Notes: generated by a model from the sequence alone, not told the origin. 64,000 nucleotides of DNA from Helicoverpa zea (GCF_022581195.2 NC_061466.1:1364001-1428000), one strand, 5' to 3'. Counted from the first letter of the stretch, positions 38,895-50,093 are shown. Numbers and translations are program-made.

Positions 38895-38985
38895 AGCGAT
38901 TTCGGTTCGACCTAGGAATTAATCCGGGACCCTAAACACAGCGGTCGGGCTTGCGGACACTGCAACCAACAGCAAGTTGTCCTTG
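38895..38985 (-). mobile_element. Decayed tRNA-derived SINE head, minus orientation
   Basis: Reading on the minus strand, a box-A-like segment (from tgcaaccaac on the plus strand) precedes a box-B-like segment (from ggttcgaccta/ccgggacc). The layout resembles reversed lepidopteran SINE heads. It is heavily decayed and has no target duplication. Confidence 0.35.
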
Positions 38986-39386
38986 TTGGCAATAGAACAC
39001 TAAGAATAAGTAAAAATTAGATACATCATATCTATTTCAAGATAAACTATTTTTTATAGAAAGCGCTTTCAGTTTTACAACACCATTTCACGAAATTCCA
39101 AGTTCTCTCCTAAGTATTTATGACGATGCACAATCATAATCAAGCTAATTTCGATTCCAATACCTACCTATTCCCGGCATCTCGTATACCAATAGTTATG
39201 ATGTTTGTGCACAAAGAACAACAAAACTATCAGCTGATTATAATTCCGCGCGAGTGCTGTTAATTGGGGAGAGTAGATCGGAGCTACAGAGTTGGTCGGG
39301 GTATATGTTTTAGTTTATAGGGGTATATAGTGTGCATTATATTGGACCATATATGTGAATAGGATAAATGTTCATCATCTATACTT

Positions 39387-39570
39387 CTATACTGATATTA
39401 TAAAGAGGAAAACTTTGTTTGTTTGTCTCTTTGTAATGAATAGGCTCAAAAACTACTGGACCGTTTTTTAAAATTCTTTCACCATTCGAAAGCTACATTA
39501 TCCACGTGTAACATAGGCTATATTTTATCCCGGTACGGTACGCGGGTAAAACCGCGGAAAACGGCTAGTT
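39387..39570 (-). mobile_element. Retroelement 3' segment, minus orientation
   Basis: It starts with tctatactgatattataaag and continues aactttgtttgtttgt, the reverse of the common lepidopteran retroelement 3' end, and ends near cgcgggtaaaaccgcgg and ggctagtt. It is the same broad family as the plus-strand copy at 19401-19674. No protein is encoded. Confidence 0.6.
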
Positions 39571-39719
39571 TAAAATATGTGGGTAGTTTATTTTTTTCTT
39601 ACATACTGGTTTAACGTCTGTACAAACTTCTTGGGCATTTACTATTTCTTTTTTCTTTTTAATGTCAAAATGAAAATTTTCTGCAAGTTTCGCTTCTGTC
39701 TTCGTCTGTCAAATTTCTT

Positions 39720-40062
39720 GTCGCCCGCGGTTCAATCGCGCGGTGGAAAAAATATCCTCAAATCGCTATATGATATCTGCCCGCTGGTGCCCGTATCGAG
39801 ACCTGAAGAATCAAAGAGTGTAACAACACGCGAGAGAAAGTGCGGAGGAAGTTTCCCGCTGGCCGGCTGGCATCGAGCGCCCGTGTCGTTGGTGAATCCT
39901 TCGACGTCCACTTCCCAGGGTAGTTTTCACTTATTTACAGGGTCACAATATTGTAGCAACTTCTCCAGCGAGAACGGTTCTCCATCAATTCGCTGTTGTC
40001 AGAGAAATTTCACACCTTCTAACAAATTACAACAACTAGCTCAAAGAGATATAGTAACTTAC
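39720..40062 (+). other. GC-rich open segment, unrecognised
   Basis: The plus-strand frame 39577-40068 (163 codons) is AT-rich and Phe/Tyr-laden in its first 45 codons, then switches at about 39715 to GC-rich sequence with a balanced composition (for example QSRGGKNILKSLYDI and GGSFPLAGWHRAPVSLV). The second part could be a fragment of a repeat-encoded or host exon. I do not recognise a domain. It begins about 150 bp after the retroelement end at 39570, so it may be part of a larger mobile element. Confidence 0.25.
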
Positions 40063-40938
40063 TCTTGAAAAACAGTAACAACAATACGTTAGTTTATATC
40101 TTAACTTAATCAATACTCGTAAAAGTCTAACGGGATCATTTGGATTTATCATAACCATGTCACAATTAACAGACTACTATGTTTATTCCAGAACTAAGTT
40201 CTTATAGACAAGCAATTCGTTGTAAATATTGCGCAAACAAAACCGATACCTGTAAACAACGACCTCGTATCACATCTCACGCGGATTACAAAGTTTTATC
40301 AATTCACTAAACTTAATTCAATCCAGTTACACGAAACTTTCAAATTAATAAGAGCTTGTTATGGAATATGTTAAGTAGGTTACCTATATTTATCAACTAC
40401 TTTTCACCAGCGGATTCACCCCGCTCCCGTGGAAAGCTGTCAAAGTAATGTCATAAAGTAAAAATAACGGTCAAATTTGTTTTTTCAAGGCTAAAGTAAC
40501 AGCAAAACTAATAGATAAAACGAATTTTCTTTTGCTTTTACTTTTGAAGAAGAAACTGGCTGTAAATAACCAATAAAAATAATTTAATACTTATTTACTT
40601 CACCCATCAGGACATGTTTAACCCAACTCCCACGACTCTACCAAAAAAAACGAAACAATTTTAAAACAATATCCTACAATATCGAGTTTAAAAATCGAAT
40701 GTTAAAAAAACCATTGGGTCATGGGAACAGGAAGCGTGGGTATGTGGTGTAATACAACCGAGCGGAAGGGCCGGATGCCGTACCGCAGCCTCCCGGCTAC
40801 CTCTCGAACATCTGGTGGGTAGGCAAAAACTATCGCAAGTATTGGTAATACAGGTTCTTATACTTACTTAGTACCTGTAGATTTTTATGTGATCGGAAGC
40901 TGTTGTCATGGGAGTGGTTTTTTGAAATAGGTGTATGA

Positions 40939-40992
40939 GTTTTTAAACGTTTTTATTTAGCCGGGGTGAGCTAAATAAAACCGTTTAAAAAC
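40939..40992. repeat. 23-bp stem hairpin with 8-nt loop
   Basis: Arms 40939-40961 and 40970-40992 are complementary at 22 of 23 positions (gtttttaaacgtttttattt at the left start) around the loop cggggtga. It is too short for a microRNA precursor and may be a tiny palindromic repeat. Confidence 0.7.
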
Positions 40993-42088
40993 TTTGTTTT
41001 ATTTATTATTTTTTATTGATAATATGATTACTTCAACAAAAGCACTTCAAAGCTTTAAAATTTTTAGAGGATATAAAAATTATGTGCCAGATTTTTTAAA
41101 GCCAAAAAGTACCTTCGAAAAGTTAAAAATTGGCAATATTTTGCATTAAATTTATAGTATGACGTTACACTGGTAACAAACCTACTGATGCTGCAGTTAA
41201 GCATGAATGTATTTCATGTGGGATTTTTCAGACAAAGTAAGTAGGTAAGGCAACTAGAATAGTCTAATGTTGCCAAGTGCTCATCACCTTATTTATACTT
41301 ATAGGAGTTAGAAAATAAGGAAAATATTTTCCAAAATACTTCAGAGAAAACATGATTTTATATCATGTTATTTACATGATGGCTGTGATGTTAACGTATT
41401 TACATAATTAATAGCACAGATCAACATAATTCTTGGAGAACCTTAAAATAAATTATAGTTGGTACTTACACAAGACAGTCTAAGATGAACTCAAGTAGGC
41501 TTATTCGGGATCTACCCATGTAATTATTAATAAATAGAATGAAAATCTCTAGTACTGCCATCTGGCGGTGACCATGAGAACTTGAGTTCAGGCTAACAAA
41601 ACATTCAGTGCCTCTAGCCATAAAGATTTAAGAGTCCATTCACAAGTTACGTATTAAGGCCTACTTCACCATCTGTCTAGCTTTTTCCCAATGTCGAGGC
41701 CAGCTTCTATATCTAAAAGCCGTTGATGTTGTCTGGCTGTATCCATCTGGGTATCAGTGTTTTACATGGAGTGATTGCCTATTTAACCTACACAACACAT
41801 TTTCAGTGTACACTATGCCTCAAAATTAAGTCTGACTCAGTCTTTCAAGATTCTTAAATATCTTCAAATAACAGCCAGGACCAACAGCTAACTGTTGGCT
41901 AACTGTATAGTCTAAGTACTAGATACACCGTTAAAGTTTGAATTAAACGAGATAAATACCCACCTGAAAAAAAAAAAAACAAATACATTTTTAATGGTAC
42001 AAAAATGAAAACCTCTCATCTTCATTCAGCGTCACGCATAATCGTGTAGTCTAAAGATGTGAACGGGCTGTTAGGTCTAGTACGATCC

Positions 42089-42101
42089 GTTGCTAGGCAA
42101 C
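42089..42101. promoter_or_regulatory. RFX-type X-box palindrome
   Basis: GTTGCTAGGCAAC is a near-perfect match to the RFX X-box (two GTTGC-like half sites facing each other with a one-base spacer). In animals such sites drive ciliary genes, but no nearby gene is evident here. Confidence 0.3.
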
Positions 42102-43145
42102 GCGAGACACGTGTAGACCAAGGCCGCGACCTCTGGATGTTTCTACTACTGCAAACATGTCATGTCGTCTGTCTATTCAATAGTTTCAGAACTAGATTAG
42201 GTTTAACGGTTTCTGAGGTCAAGGCTTGGTAGTTTTATCCCACTATTTATAGTTATTTTGATGAGAAGATAGTGGGATGCTGAAAGTGTATTTCAAGATG
42301 CTGTGGTGCCTACATGTTGTGAAAATGCTCAGCTTGAAAAGGCTGTTAAGGTGTGAGTCGAAAATAGCATATAACCTTTTTGCTTTTATAAGTCATCGTG
42401 GGCTTCACTGATTTGATATATAAGGAATAATCGACGGCAACGTTTATAAAGTCTGTCTTTTAAGAAACTACGAACCTAACGTGACAATAAGTGGTTTGTG
42501 TTGAGCACGATTCTCATGCATACTTAGATTACAGTCTTTCGTATTAAAGGATTTGTGTTTATGTCTTATTCTCTATTTCAGAAGTTTTGAGCAGGAGTTA
42601 TTTCAAATAGATGATATAAGAATTAACATTGTTGACGACAAAAATAAAATAGCTGCAGGTAACACAAAATAACTGAGTCGAAACTGCGACTTTGTTTTTG
42701 GTCTAAAATATCCTAGATTAACTAAAAATCTTCATGAATAGGTCACTCACATTTAATTTACGGAATTCATGATATAATTTGTAAATAAATTAAAATTAAT
42801 TTACATCCTAAATTATTATTGTGGCATTAAGATAGTGACACCTTCACCCCTAATCTTTTATATTAACACTATTCTTTTTGTTCCTGCGTCATTGGCTAAT
42901 GTATTTATTATAAGGTTCAAGGTCAAAGTCAATATCTTAACCGCACTAATCCGGACGTGGTGTCTATTTCGCCTTGAAGTTAATTGTAATTCTGAGAATA
43001 CTAGAACCTATTTGGAGGTACGCATAAAATTTAAACGATTTTCTACGGTCAAATTGTTAGGTGTTAGTCATGTTTGTGGTCATGAAATACTTAATTATAT
43101 TTATGTAGAATACTAAAGATAAAAAGTCATTTATTCAAAGTAGGC

Positions 43146-43330
43146 TGAAAATCAGCGCTTTTGGAGGTCAAATTTACAAAAGACAGCCCCCAAAATCCCT
43201 CCCATCGCCACTTCCTATGTGTTTTTGCTGGGAAGAAGAAGTGGTGGAACAATCTTCCCTACTTTTTAGGAGATTCCTTCCGTGAGAACCGATTTTTTTA
43301 CTTTTACACCTTGTAGGACGGAACATCCTT
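43146..43330. mobile_element. Dispersed repeat, copy A
   Basis: The sequence acaaaagacagcccccaaaa followed by atcgccacttcctatgtgtt and gaagaagaagtgg is a repeat common in Lepidoptera. A more diverged copy with the same order of blocks is at 55697-55790. No intact protein is encoded. Confidence 0.5.
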
Positions 43331-43479
43331 TGAACATAAAGTAAATTATCTATAGAACAGCGTCACTTTTAAAGAAAAAGCTGTGACAGCCGTTACTATA
43401 ACGAACATTTAACAAACAAAGACACTACTTCGAGTGCAGAAATAATAACCATAAATAATTGGAGCATGTATCATAACAC

Positions 43480-43610
43480 TAACCGGGCGCTAATCGCCGG
43501 TTGTCAATGTTAACCGGCGGCAATTAGGTTCAACCCTAGCATCGCTGCGCTAAACGGTAGGGAGATTATCCGCCGGCGCGTTAGGGTTAGCCGTCACACG
43601 GGTCACTGGA
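43480..43610. repeat. GC-rich inverted-repeat patch
   Basis: Repeated motifs taaccgggcg, atcgccggttg, taaccggcgg and gttagggttagccg give several overlapping imperfect inverted repeats. It may be a decayed MITE. The boundaries are uncertain. Confidence 0.35.
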
Positions 43611-45164
43611 ATGCTAATAAACTATTATATGTTGGGCTTTTTTTATTAACTGACTTTTGAAGTAGGAGAAGGTGCGATTATGTAGCATCTTTTTACTTTA
43701 TTGGTTGAAAATAATTTTCATTGATTAATTGAGTTCTTCGAACAATAAATGTATTCTACCTAAAGGCGGCTATTGTTATAGTTCGTTGTTAGTTGTTACA
43801 TACAAATTCCCGATTGTGCTTAAATAGTCATTTAAGCTGCTGAGTTTTGAAGCATTAATTACAATTCTGGGTACTTAATAACTAAATGTGACCCACAACA
43901 CATTTAATATTATTTCGAGTGCAGAAATAATTTGATGGACACATATTTATCTTATTTGAAAGTATATGTTGCACGCAAAAAAGAAAAATGCATTCCTAAA
44001 CATCCAAGCTATCACAATCATTTTCAATAATCCAAAACGTCTAAACACTCATAAAACCCATCAATCAATCATACCACCATCAGAATAAATAAACTTAACA
44101 ACAAATCAAACTTATCAATTATTGCTACTATTGAATATACATTGCATCTCTCAACAGGATGTCCCCTGCAACTTGACACCTTGCCATTACCAACTTCACT
44201 TTACCGTTGACCAACACAACGACCAAAGATCCACAACCTTATGCGCATAGACATAGAGGCGAGAATACGTAGAGGCGGAGTTCGAGATGTGTAAGTAGTG
44301 TGTGGTTTTGTCTAATAGCTACTTTAGAAGCGCCGCCAGATGTCGCCTAGTTGCACTGGATGCGTTTTGAGCACGATCACACGTTTTTCTCATAACTTCT
44401 GACAGGATGTGTTCCATTTTTAAAAGCGCAGGTGGCCAATCAGGGATGTTTGTTGTTCAACCATAGATTGTGAACAATTGATTTTTGAAGTGATTGTCTT
44501 TGTCGAAGGAAGTTGGGATAAGGTCGTATTACACTATTGTAGTGAGATTGAAAAGGGTAACTGTACTGTAGAGATTTTTGGCAAGGACCACTTTTTCAAA
44601 TATAAGTGACAGATGTGTAGCTGGAGAGTTTGTTACGCCACTTGTAGTTTCAGAAAAAAATATCGTAAGAAGTGAGTTAAAGGGTTTTTTTATAGAAAAT
44701 GCGTTTGTATTAGTGCGCCTCCATTATATAATATGCAAATACATACTCAGATTTTTTAGGCTCCAATTCAAACTTAAACTAAGGTAGTAGTTCGTTTTCG
44801 TAAAAGGAGCCGATACACAAGGAGCTAACAGACTTATACATAAGTATACCTTTATTTTGCCGTCCTTCTTCTTCAATTCTTCACAACAGTCAAAAGCTCG
44901 ATATTGAGTATCTACTATACCAGCCAGTCTGTTTGACTGTCTGTCTGTCTGCACGTTTCTTTGATCGTACAAGCGTGGCAGTGCTGAGGGCTGGCACTCT
45001 GTCTGATTGCAGAATATTTCTCAGGTATTGCAGTTACTTGCGTAGCGGATGATGTATAGAAGGGTCCTGGTGCAATTGCATGTAGGAGCGACGGCAGTCC
45101 TATTTGTTTAGCGTGAATGGTATCTGAACTCGTAATCAGCATGTTAACTGTCCAAATGTAGGGT
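43611..45164. other. AT-rich non-coding DNA
   Basis: It contains a CTGT/GACA microsatellite near 44936-44952 and no supported gene. Confidence 0.45.
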
Positions 45165-45330
45165 ATAGGCATCTTCTCATACAGAGAAGGAATGAATGTT
45201 AAACACCACGGATTGGCGATTTCAGATTTTACAAGATCCACAAGATGAACCCGCACATTCTAACCAGTAAGAATGTGCGGGTTCGATTTCCGGCTGATGC
45301 TTTAACCACTACACATTAGGCACCACAACT
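45165..45330. mobile_element. Decayed retroelement piece with a 15-bp hairpin
   Basis: The line cttctcatacagagaagg and tggcgatttcaga resembles the retroelement at 33268. At 45247-45284 the arms gaacccgcacattct and its exact complement flank an 8-nt loop. The right arm runs into gggttcgatttccggc, a tRNA box-B-like sequence, so a SINE head probably joined here and was partly duplicated in inverted form. Confidence 0.45.
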
Positions 45331-45803
45331 GATTTACCGAATATGTAGGATCGAGATATATAGAACTTTGTAAAGCAAAGTATTTATTGGAGGCACTGTA
45401 CTGTAGTTGAATACTGCAATATCAGTAAAAGCGTGGTGTAAAATCTGTTGGAATGTTTAATCGACCTCCTCGATGGTAGGTCCGGCACCGCCACATTTCC
45501 TTTCTTCAAGATGCGAACGACTCCACAGCAATAAGCTACTAAAATTATAAAACAGTTAATAATAGATTATTACAGCGAAGTACATATATACGTTGTCACC
45601 TGTCTCCGCTCGCGGGGTGACACTCACCTCGTTGAGGGTCATTGCACTTACCTAGTGTTCTAGTAACATCCACCGACAATTTGTATGTAGTTATTGTTTT
45701 GTTTTGTTGATTTGAAGAGGTGAATGAGCTTTGGTTTGTAAAGTGACAGATTGTAGGTGATTGTGATATGAATTATAAATAAAATAGGTTCTATGTACTA
45801 CAA

Positions 45804-46192
45804 AAAGTCAAAAAGTCATGGTGGCCTAGTGTGCAAAGAACCAACCTCTCGAGTATGAGGGCGTGGGTTCGATTCCAGGTCAGGCAAGTACCAATGCAAC
45901 TTTTCTAAGTTTGGATGTACTTTCTAAGTATATCTTAGACACCAATGACTGTGTTTCGGATGGCACGTTAAACTGTAGATCCCGGCTGTCATTGAACATC
46001 CTTGACAGTCGTTACGGGGAGTCAGAAGCCAGTAAGTCTGACACCAGTCTAACTAAGGGGTATCGGGTTGCCCGGATAACTGGGTTGAGGAGGTCAGATA
46101 GGCAGTCGCTTCTTGTAAAGCACTGGTACTCAGCTGAATCCGGTTAGACTGGAAGCCGACCCCAACATAGTTGGGAAAAAGGCTCGGAGGAT
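45804..46192 (+). mobile_element. Full-length tRNA-derived SINE with 16-bp target duplication
   Basis: The identical 16-mer gttctatgtactacaa lies at 45788-45803 and 46193-46208, so both insertion ends are fixed. The 5' part has a Pol III box A (tggcctagtgtg, 45822-45833) and a perfect box B (ggttcgattcc, 45866-45876). The 3' part contains ggttagactggaagccgacc and ccaacatagttggga, and ends ggctcggaggat. This is the layout of lepidopteran SINEs of the HaSE sort; the exact family name is an inference. The frame 45863-46147 across it is a chance frame. Perfect target duplications imply a fairly recent insertion. Confidence 0.9.
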
Positions 46193-46208
46193 GTTCTATG
46201 TACTACAA

Positions 46209-46562
46209 CTCGAGATAACTACTCCCCGCAACCGAGTAAAAAGTAGTATTTTTTTTCTAGCTCTAGACTAGCTGCTCTTGAACCACTTTTTAATCAACTA
46301 TGTAGTTTTGGTGTGAAAATACGACAGGAAGATTAAAGTTAGGTACGATTAAGTTACCTATCTTTAAAGACCGTAAAACCATGTGGCTGTAGATTTTGCG
46401 ATTATCTTCAACAAAAACATATTATTAGGTTATTATTTACCTTTCAGTAAGAGCAAGCAAGATACTATGCATACAAACAATATTAAAGTACATTCCAAAC
46501 AATATCTATTAGCACAATTCATATTGAAATCGTGTGGAATATGCAATAAACAGGACCAATAC
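46209..46562. other. AT-rich non-coding DNA
   Basis: Nothing recognised between the SINE and the next GCTACG island. Confidence 0.5.
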
Positions 46563-46620
46563 GTAACTACCGCTACGCACGGCGTAGTCCACGCTGCTAC
46601 GTGCTACGAATCTCGTAGCA
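46563..46620. repeat. GCTACG island 3
   Basis: GCTACG starts at 46572, 46596 and 46603 and CGTAGC at 46614, with CGTAGT at 46583, within 58 bp. A single related cctacgtag follows at about 46674. Confidence 0.7.
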
Positions 46621-46857
46621 AGTCTACAATGCTGTGGCGTACAATTGTAGTACAGATGAGAATTGTGTTACTGCCTACGTAGTTATGATGCCTTGGTACT
46701 CCTACATTCAATTAGTTAGGTTTAATATCTTGAGAAGTTCACTAAAGATATAAAAAAAGCTAATAATAGCTAAACCGATTTTCAGACGTTATTTTGTCGA
46801 AGAATAAGTTACTACTTTTTAATTTGAACAACGGTGTGTGCAGTACTTCCAATGGAT

Positions 46858-46980
46858 GTCAAATAGGCAGTCACTCCATGTACAACACTGCTACTCAGCT
46901 GCATCAGTTCTTCACCACCAACTTAGTTGGGAAAAAGCGTATTTATAGTGTGATAAAGGCTAGGCAGATGATAAAAGTAC
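46858..46980 (+). mobile_element. Decayed SINE 3' end
   Basis: In order it shows caaataggcagtcactcc, ctgctactcagctgcatcag, acttagttgggaaaaa and ggctaggcagatgat, each a mutated version of the 3' part of the SINE at 45804-46192. The middle (ggaagccgac region) is lost. It is an old copy of the same family in the same orientation. Confidence 0.65.
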
Positions 46981-47127
46981 TTCCATTAGGATGATTAACT
47001 AGAAATTCTTATACACAGCATTCTTTTAAATGTATTCATTTCTAAAAAGCTTTATAAAGTACCATACCTACATGAATCTAGACTGTATTCCAATTATCCA
47101 TGTATTTTCCAATTTCCCGAAGTCAAT

Positions 47128-47165
47128 AACACTGCCCGACCCGGGTATCGAACCTCTCATATTTA
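47128..47165 (-). mobile_element. SINE box-B remnant, minus orientation
   Basis: The plus-strand line cccgacccgggtatcgaacc is the complement of a ggttcgatacccgg-type box B. Only this short part is recognisable. Confidence 0.35.
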
Positions 47166-47384
47166 CACTCATTGCCGTAACATTACAAACGAATAATTAA
47201 TTTCCCCGGAGTAATGAAACAAACAGTCATGCAGGCGTTTATTAGTGAGGAAGTGCCGGCTCATTAGACAAGCTCATTTCATGATTGGACCTCTCTAGAG
47301 GCCTGTTAATTCGGGAACATTTCCTACTAATAGTGGAGGCTTTTTTCTACATGACTTTTGGGAGTGGTTGAATGGCGATTAAAA

Positions 47385-47500
47385 ACTCCGTTGGCGCAGT
47401 GGCTACTATGACCACCGAACTGATGGTCCCGGGTTCGATAACCAGTATGTTTGACATATGTGATGAGCATGCTTGTGGGCTACTATGAGGCTAACCGTAC
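47385..47500 (+). mobile_element. tRNA-derived SINE head (gttggcgcagtgg type)
   Basis: Box A ttggcgcagtggct (about 47392-47405) and box B cgggttcgataacc (about 47431-47444) have the spacing of a tRNA promoter, followed by gtatgtttgacatatgtgat. This is a distinct SINE type from the one at 45.8 kb. It is not a functional tRNA gene: no acceptor or anticodon stems fold. Confidence 0.55.
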
Positions 47501-47894
47501 TTGTGTTTATTCCTAATAAGAGTTATTTATCCAGGATTTGGATCTTGTATTCTGTATCGAAATGTTTACTCAAACTACATGTATCCTCAAAAATAACTTT
47601 TCATATAATTGTCTCACTGCAAATCAGGTGCCTCTTCTCATTTATAGAAGGAATAAGCGTTACTCATCAGTTTAGTTGGTTAAGTTTGATTTTACATCTA
47701 CGTATGTAAAATTCAGACTTTGTAAGTAAGTTTTCTCATGATCATAGAGGTCTGCTGAACTTGTTGCCCTGAAGAAATTATGATGATCAGCACTTTAAAC
47801 AGCTCGGTCTGGCGTTCAGGTTCGGAATACTGTTTCGATACTTACTTACTAGGCCTTTGTTTGTCGATATGAGATCAGCTCAAAGAATAATTCT

Positions 47895-48125
47895 CTTGTC
47901 ATCATCATCGTCTTAGCCGTATTTATTTATTTATCCATTTAATTCAGGCATCAATGTATTGCGTTCACTGCTGAACATAGGCCTCATTGGTATGCAATTT
48001 GCTAAGTTAGCTTATATCCAGATAAACAGCATTGAGCCTTTGCTCTGCTACCAAAAAACTGGGCGTCGGATAGCAAAACCCGAAATATATTGGCAGTGCC
48101 GGGAATCGAACCCGTGTTGTGTGAA
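47895..48125. mobile_element. Composite retroelement remnant
   Basis: A catcatcatcgtcttagccg opening and ttcactgctgaacataggcc represent the CATCATCA/CTGCTGGACATAGGCCT repeat. It is followed at about 48102 by gggaatcgaacccg, a minus-orientation SINE box B. No coding capacity. Confidence 0.5.
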
Positions 48126-48290
48126 CTGTCGCAGACAGACAACCAATATTTTTGCTGTCAAAAGTAATTCCATTAGTTTGGTCTGGATTTATTTTGAGTA
48201 TATTTTATTTTCTAACTAAGCAATCATGTCGGCATAACAGGTATGTGAAAAGGGCGGCCATCTTAAAATAGTTTGTTAAATGCAATAAGG

Positions 48291-48334
48291 TGCTACGCCG
48301 TAGCGGCGTAGGCCTCCGTGCATCAAACGCTACG
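48291..48334. repeat. GCTACG island 4
   Basis: GCTACG at 48292 and 48329, CGTAGC at 48299 and CGTAGG at 48307. It lies about 180 bp before the fold-back element at 48518. Confidence 0.6.
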
Positions 48335-48517
48335 CCACTAATCAAGTTACAGGCTTGCTTTGAACAGTTTCAGTGTGGGGGTAAAATAAAACATATCAAG
48401 TCGAAAGTTATAGTTTATATTAGATTTATAATAAGATATGTAGTCTACAAAATTTCACAAATTTTCACAACGTTATTTGAACCTAAAGCGTCTACCCATT
48501 TTATTATGAAAATAAAA

Positions 48518-50085
48518 GTTAGCGTCAGGAGCGCCGTCACAATTCTCCGATCCTCTCGAAATACATATAGAGAGTTGCTACCTAATTGCTACCAGCTACC
48601 ATTAGTTGCTACCAATTGCTACCCTCGTGGTTTTGAAGATATTCAGCATCCAAAGGTGACAGCCATTCTGATATCAGGATGGCTGTCACTTTTCCCAGTG
48701 TGAAGAAACGGCGCAAAAGTATTGAGTTTTTTTTCACCCAGAGTTGCTACCTAATTGCTACCCTCCAGAATTAAATTTTGGGCCACAAAGATTTCCTGGA
48801 TAAAAAGATATTTAAAAAATGAGTTTTTACGCCCTGCCAAATTAAATTAGCAAGCTGTCAGTTAATACAAATGAGTACTTTTGACGTAGGCGCTATCTAT
48901 TATAATCCGACAGCTGATATAAATGCGGCCGAAAAGTGAACTAAAGCAAGCCGCCATCTTTGAACATCATTTTTGATTAGGTGTATTTATAAATGTTACC
49001 TGTTAAATGAAATTTCCCGAAATGCATGAAAAAAGTATTTATTATAATTACCTCAGCCTTCGATTGTTAACACGAAAACATCCAGTAAGGCCAGTCGTGT
49101 AAAAATCATACCCAAGTCTACGTAAAACATGAACTGATTTGGTCACAGTAAAACAATATTGATTTTATTAAAAAATATTTTTATTTCAGTCACTGACTTA
49201 AAATAGACTCTTTTGCAAAAAAAGCGCCCATACGAAATCTTAGTTTTAAGGACTAAAAAAAATTCAAAACACCGACGAACATTCTGCAAGCGATTAGTCC
49301 AAAACAAGGTTTACAAATTTTTTAGCAATTTTAAAATATTCAAATTTAGAATACACTCTCACGCATGCTTGGCTAACCTTTTTGATGCTAGAAACATACT
49401 ACAATCATTACAACCCTTTGAAACACACATAAAGTCCTTAAAACTAAGATTTCGCATAGGTGCCCGCTTTTTTTGCAAAAGAGTGTATATCATACCCTGA
49501 CATGATTTAATAAATTTTGAATTATTTCGTGTTAACAATCGAAGGCTGAGGTAATTATAATAAATACTTTTTTCATGCATTTCGGGAAATTTCAGTCAAC
49601 AGGTAACATTTATAAATACACCTAATCAAAAATGATGTTCAAAGATGGCGGCTTGCTTTAGTTCACTTTTCGGCCGCATTTATATCAGCTGTCGGATTGT
49701 AATAGATAGCGCCTACGTCAAAAGTACTCATTTGTATTAACTGACTGCTTGCTAATTTAATTTGGCAGGACGTAAAAACTCATTTTTTAAATATCTTTTT
49801 ATCCAGGGAATCGTTGTGGCCCAAAATTTAATTCTGGAGGGTAGCAATTAGGTAGCAACTCTGGGTGAAAAAAAAACTCAATACTTATGCGCCGTTTCTT
49901 CACACTGGGAAAAGTGACAGCCATCCTGATATCAGAATGGCTGTCACCTTTGGATGCTGAATATCTTCAAAACCACGAGGGTAGCAATTGGTAGCAACTA
50001 ATGGTAGCTGGTAGCAATTAGGTAGCAACTCTCTATATGTATTTCGAGAGGATCGGAGAATTGTGACGGCGGTCCTGACGCTAAC
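48518..50085. mobile_element. 1.57-kb fold-back transposon with ~560-bp inverted arms
   Basis: The left arm (48518-49077) and right arm (49525-50085) are near-identical inverted copies starting gttagcgtcagga. The 8-bp sequence aaataaaa flanks both ends (48510-48517 and 50086-50093), a clear target duplication. Each arm carries about seven copies of GCTACC in a subterminal cluster and a 34-bp internal palindrome (left copy at 48656-48689, gtgacagccat on its outer edge). No transposase is encoded. An 8-bp duplication fits hAT- or P-like elements, but no catalytic gene is present to classify it. Frames such as 48290-48703 and 49900-50106 are arm shadows. Confidence 0.92.
49207..49484. repeat. 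Second inverted repeat nested in the loop of the fold-back element
   Basis: Arms 49207-49254 and 49433-49484 are inverted copies (actcttttgcaaaaaaagcg at the outer edge and ttagttttaaggact at the inner) differing by a small indel and a few bases. The element is thus two concentric inverted repeats. The inner one could be an independent MITE that landed in the loop. Confidence 0.75.
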
Positions 50086-50093
50086 AAATAAAA

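Larger units (their letters stand above)
32278..39386. other. AT-rich non-coding DNA with retroelement remnants
   Basis: No gene is supported. Three decayed retroelement pieces are listed separately. Frames such as 34512-34814 and 36862-37113 show no domain and no codon bias. Confidence 0.45.
40069..43145. other. AT-rich non-coding DNA
   Basis: It contains the hairpin at 40939-40992 and the X-box-like palindrome at 42089-42101. The frame at 42835-43116 has no recognised domain. No gene is supported. Confidence 0.45.

Noticed and set aside
40939..40992. microRNA precursor
   Set aside because: At 54 nt with an 8-nt loop and A/T-rich arms it is shorter than normal animal precursors and has no familiar mature sequence.
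47385..47450. tRNA gene suggested by gttggcgcagtgg and gggttcgataacc
   Set aside because: Only the internal promoter boxes are present; no cloverleaf stems form. It fits a SINE head.
49213..49500. 95-codon frame in the fold-back loop as a transposase fragment
   Set aside because: The translation is Lys/Phe-rich without a catalytic motif, and the sequence is largely inverted repeat.
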